Positions 49,744 through 50,241 of a stretch of 50,241 nt of DNA are shown piece after piece. Both the position numbers and the translations under genes were made by a program. The notes below the pieces were generated by a model. The model did no database searches. It saw nothing but the letters and a program-made list of their open reading frames with translations, and was not told the origin of the DNA. Position 1 is the stretch's first letter, and each line of letters begins with the position of its first letter. The stretch covers positions 1 through 50,241 of the forward strand of contig JACQYF010000055.1 of the NCBI GenBank assembly GCA_016208315.1, in the 5' to 3' direction. The DNA is from Chloroflexota bacterium (GTDB lineage Bacteria > Chloroflexota > Anaerolineae > UBA4142).

Positions 49744-50241
49744 ATGGCACGCGACGCGATGCCGCGCGGGTTTATTTTCGACCTCGACGGCACAATCTAT
49801 CTGGGCGACCGCGCGCTTCCCGGCGCGGTCGAGACGATTGCGGAATTGCGACGGCGCGGTTTGCCCGTCGTCTTTATTTCCAACAAACCGCTCGAACCCG
49901 CTTCCAGCTACGCGGAAAAACTGACGCGGCTGGGCATCCCCGCGACGGCGGACGACGTCATCACATCCGGCAAAGTGTTGAGCGCGTACCTCGCGCGGAC
50001 CGCGCCGGGCGCGCGCGTCTTTGTGATCGGCGAGCTGCCGCTGTTGCGCGAGATGCAAGCGGCGGGCTTGCAGTTGTGCGAAGAGCCGGCGCGAATCGAA
50101 TACGTCGTCGCGGCGTTTGATCGCACGTTCGAGTATCGCAAATGGAACATTGCGTTTCAGGCGATCAAATTCCACGGCGCGCATTTCGTCGCCACGAACG
50201 GCGACCGCACTTGTCCCATGGAGGGCGGCGAGCTTCCGGAC
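49744..50241 (+). CDS. HAD-superfamily phosphatase (NagD-like), partial at window end
   Basis: 166 codons to the edge of the window, frame open. Motif I is GFIFDLDGTIYLG (D-x-D-G-T), motif II lies in VVFISNKP, and FVATNGDRTCPMEGGELPD is the class IIA cap region typical of NagD/4-nitrophenylphosphatase relatives. GGGAG (49733-49737) is 6 bp before the ATG. Motifs III and IV lie beyond the window. These enzymes dephosphorylate nucleotides or sugar phosphates. It follows a terminator, so it may start a new unit. Confidence 0.9.
   Translation, partial: MARDAMPRGFIFDLDGTIYLGDRALPGAVETIAELRRRGLPVVFISNKPLEPASSYAEKLTRLGIPATADDVITSGKVLSAYLARTAPGARVFVIGELPLLREMQAAGLQLCEEPARIEYVVAAFDRTFEYRKWNIAFQAIKFHGAHFVATNGDRTCPMEGGELPD

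Overview
The window looks like a GC-rich Chloroflexota (Anaerolineae-like) chromosome fragment. This rests on long Pro/Ala/Thr-rich linkers after the lipobox of the secreted lipoproteins, very large P-loop/TPR regulators ending in a SARP-type DNA-binding plus BTAD region, and many folded intergenic repeats. No rRNA, tRNA, phage, transposase or CRISPR array was found. The sequence opens inside an FtsX-type permease gene and ends inside a HAD phosphatase gene.

Left part (258-12948, + strand): an IclR regulator with a consensus sigma-70 promoter overlapped by two palindromes leads a tightly packed catabolic cluster. It holds a Gfo/Idh/MocA dehydrogenase, an RraA-like aldolase, a complete family-1 sugar ABC importer (binding lipoprotein, two permeases, ATPase), an M55 D-aminopeptidase, a D-2-hydroxyacid dehydrogenase, a zinc alcohol dehydrogenase, an M20 deacylase and a class III aminotransferase. 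The substrate is unknown; an N-acylated or D-amino-acid-bearing sugar compound would fit.

Centre-left (28376-12977, - strand): a run of co-directional genes begins with a 74-aa protein, then a KAS III-like enzyme, a FabG-type reductase, two acyl-CoA ligases, an alpha/beta hydrolase, an SDR lacking its catalytic Tyr, a thiolase with an OB-fold/DUF35 partner, and a Liv-type ABC importer. The Liv binding-protein gene has an in-frame TAG 45 codons before its natural end.

Centre (28653-35312): two paralogous, divergently transcribed regulators of about 1070 aa (P-loop ATPase, TPR-like body, C-terminal SARP-type winged helix and BTAD).

Centre-right (35456-41326, + strand): a polyhydroxyalkanoate (PHA) locus with a small protein paralogous to the 74-aa protein, two phasin-like proteins, a PhaE/PhaR-like subunit and three PHA synthases in a row.

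The most striking observation is that the two operons flanking the regulator pair have the same promoter design. Each has three heptamers in 11-bp steps (TGTWACM, TGTWACM, TGTRATG), then exactly 9 bp, then an extended -10. Each drives an operon whose first gene belongs to the same small-protein family. This suggests one SARP-type circuit coordinating acyl-CoA/precursor supply (left arm) with PHA polymerisation (right arm).

Right part: a - strand envelope-stress group (YceI lipoprotein, ECF sigma factor, HtrA protease, S41 peptidase lacking its catalytic Lys), then a + strand MacAB-type export system, a small secreted protein and the partial HAD gene. Nearly every gap longer than about 50 bp carries a folded repeat element.
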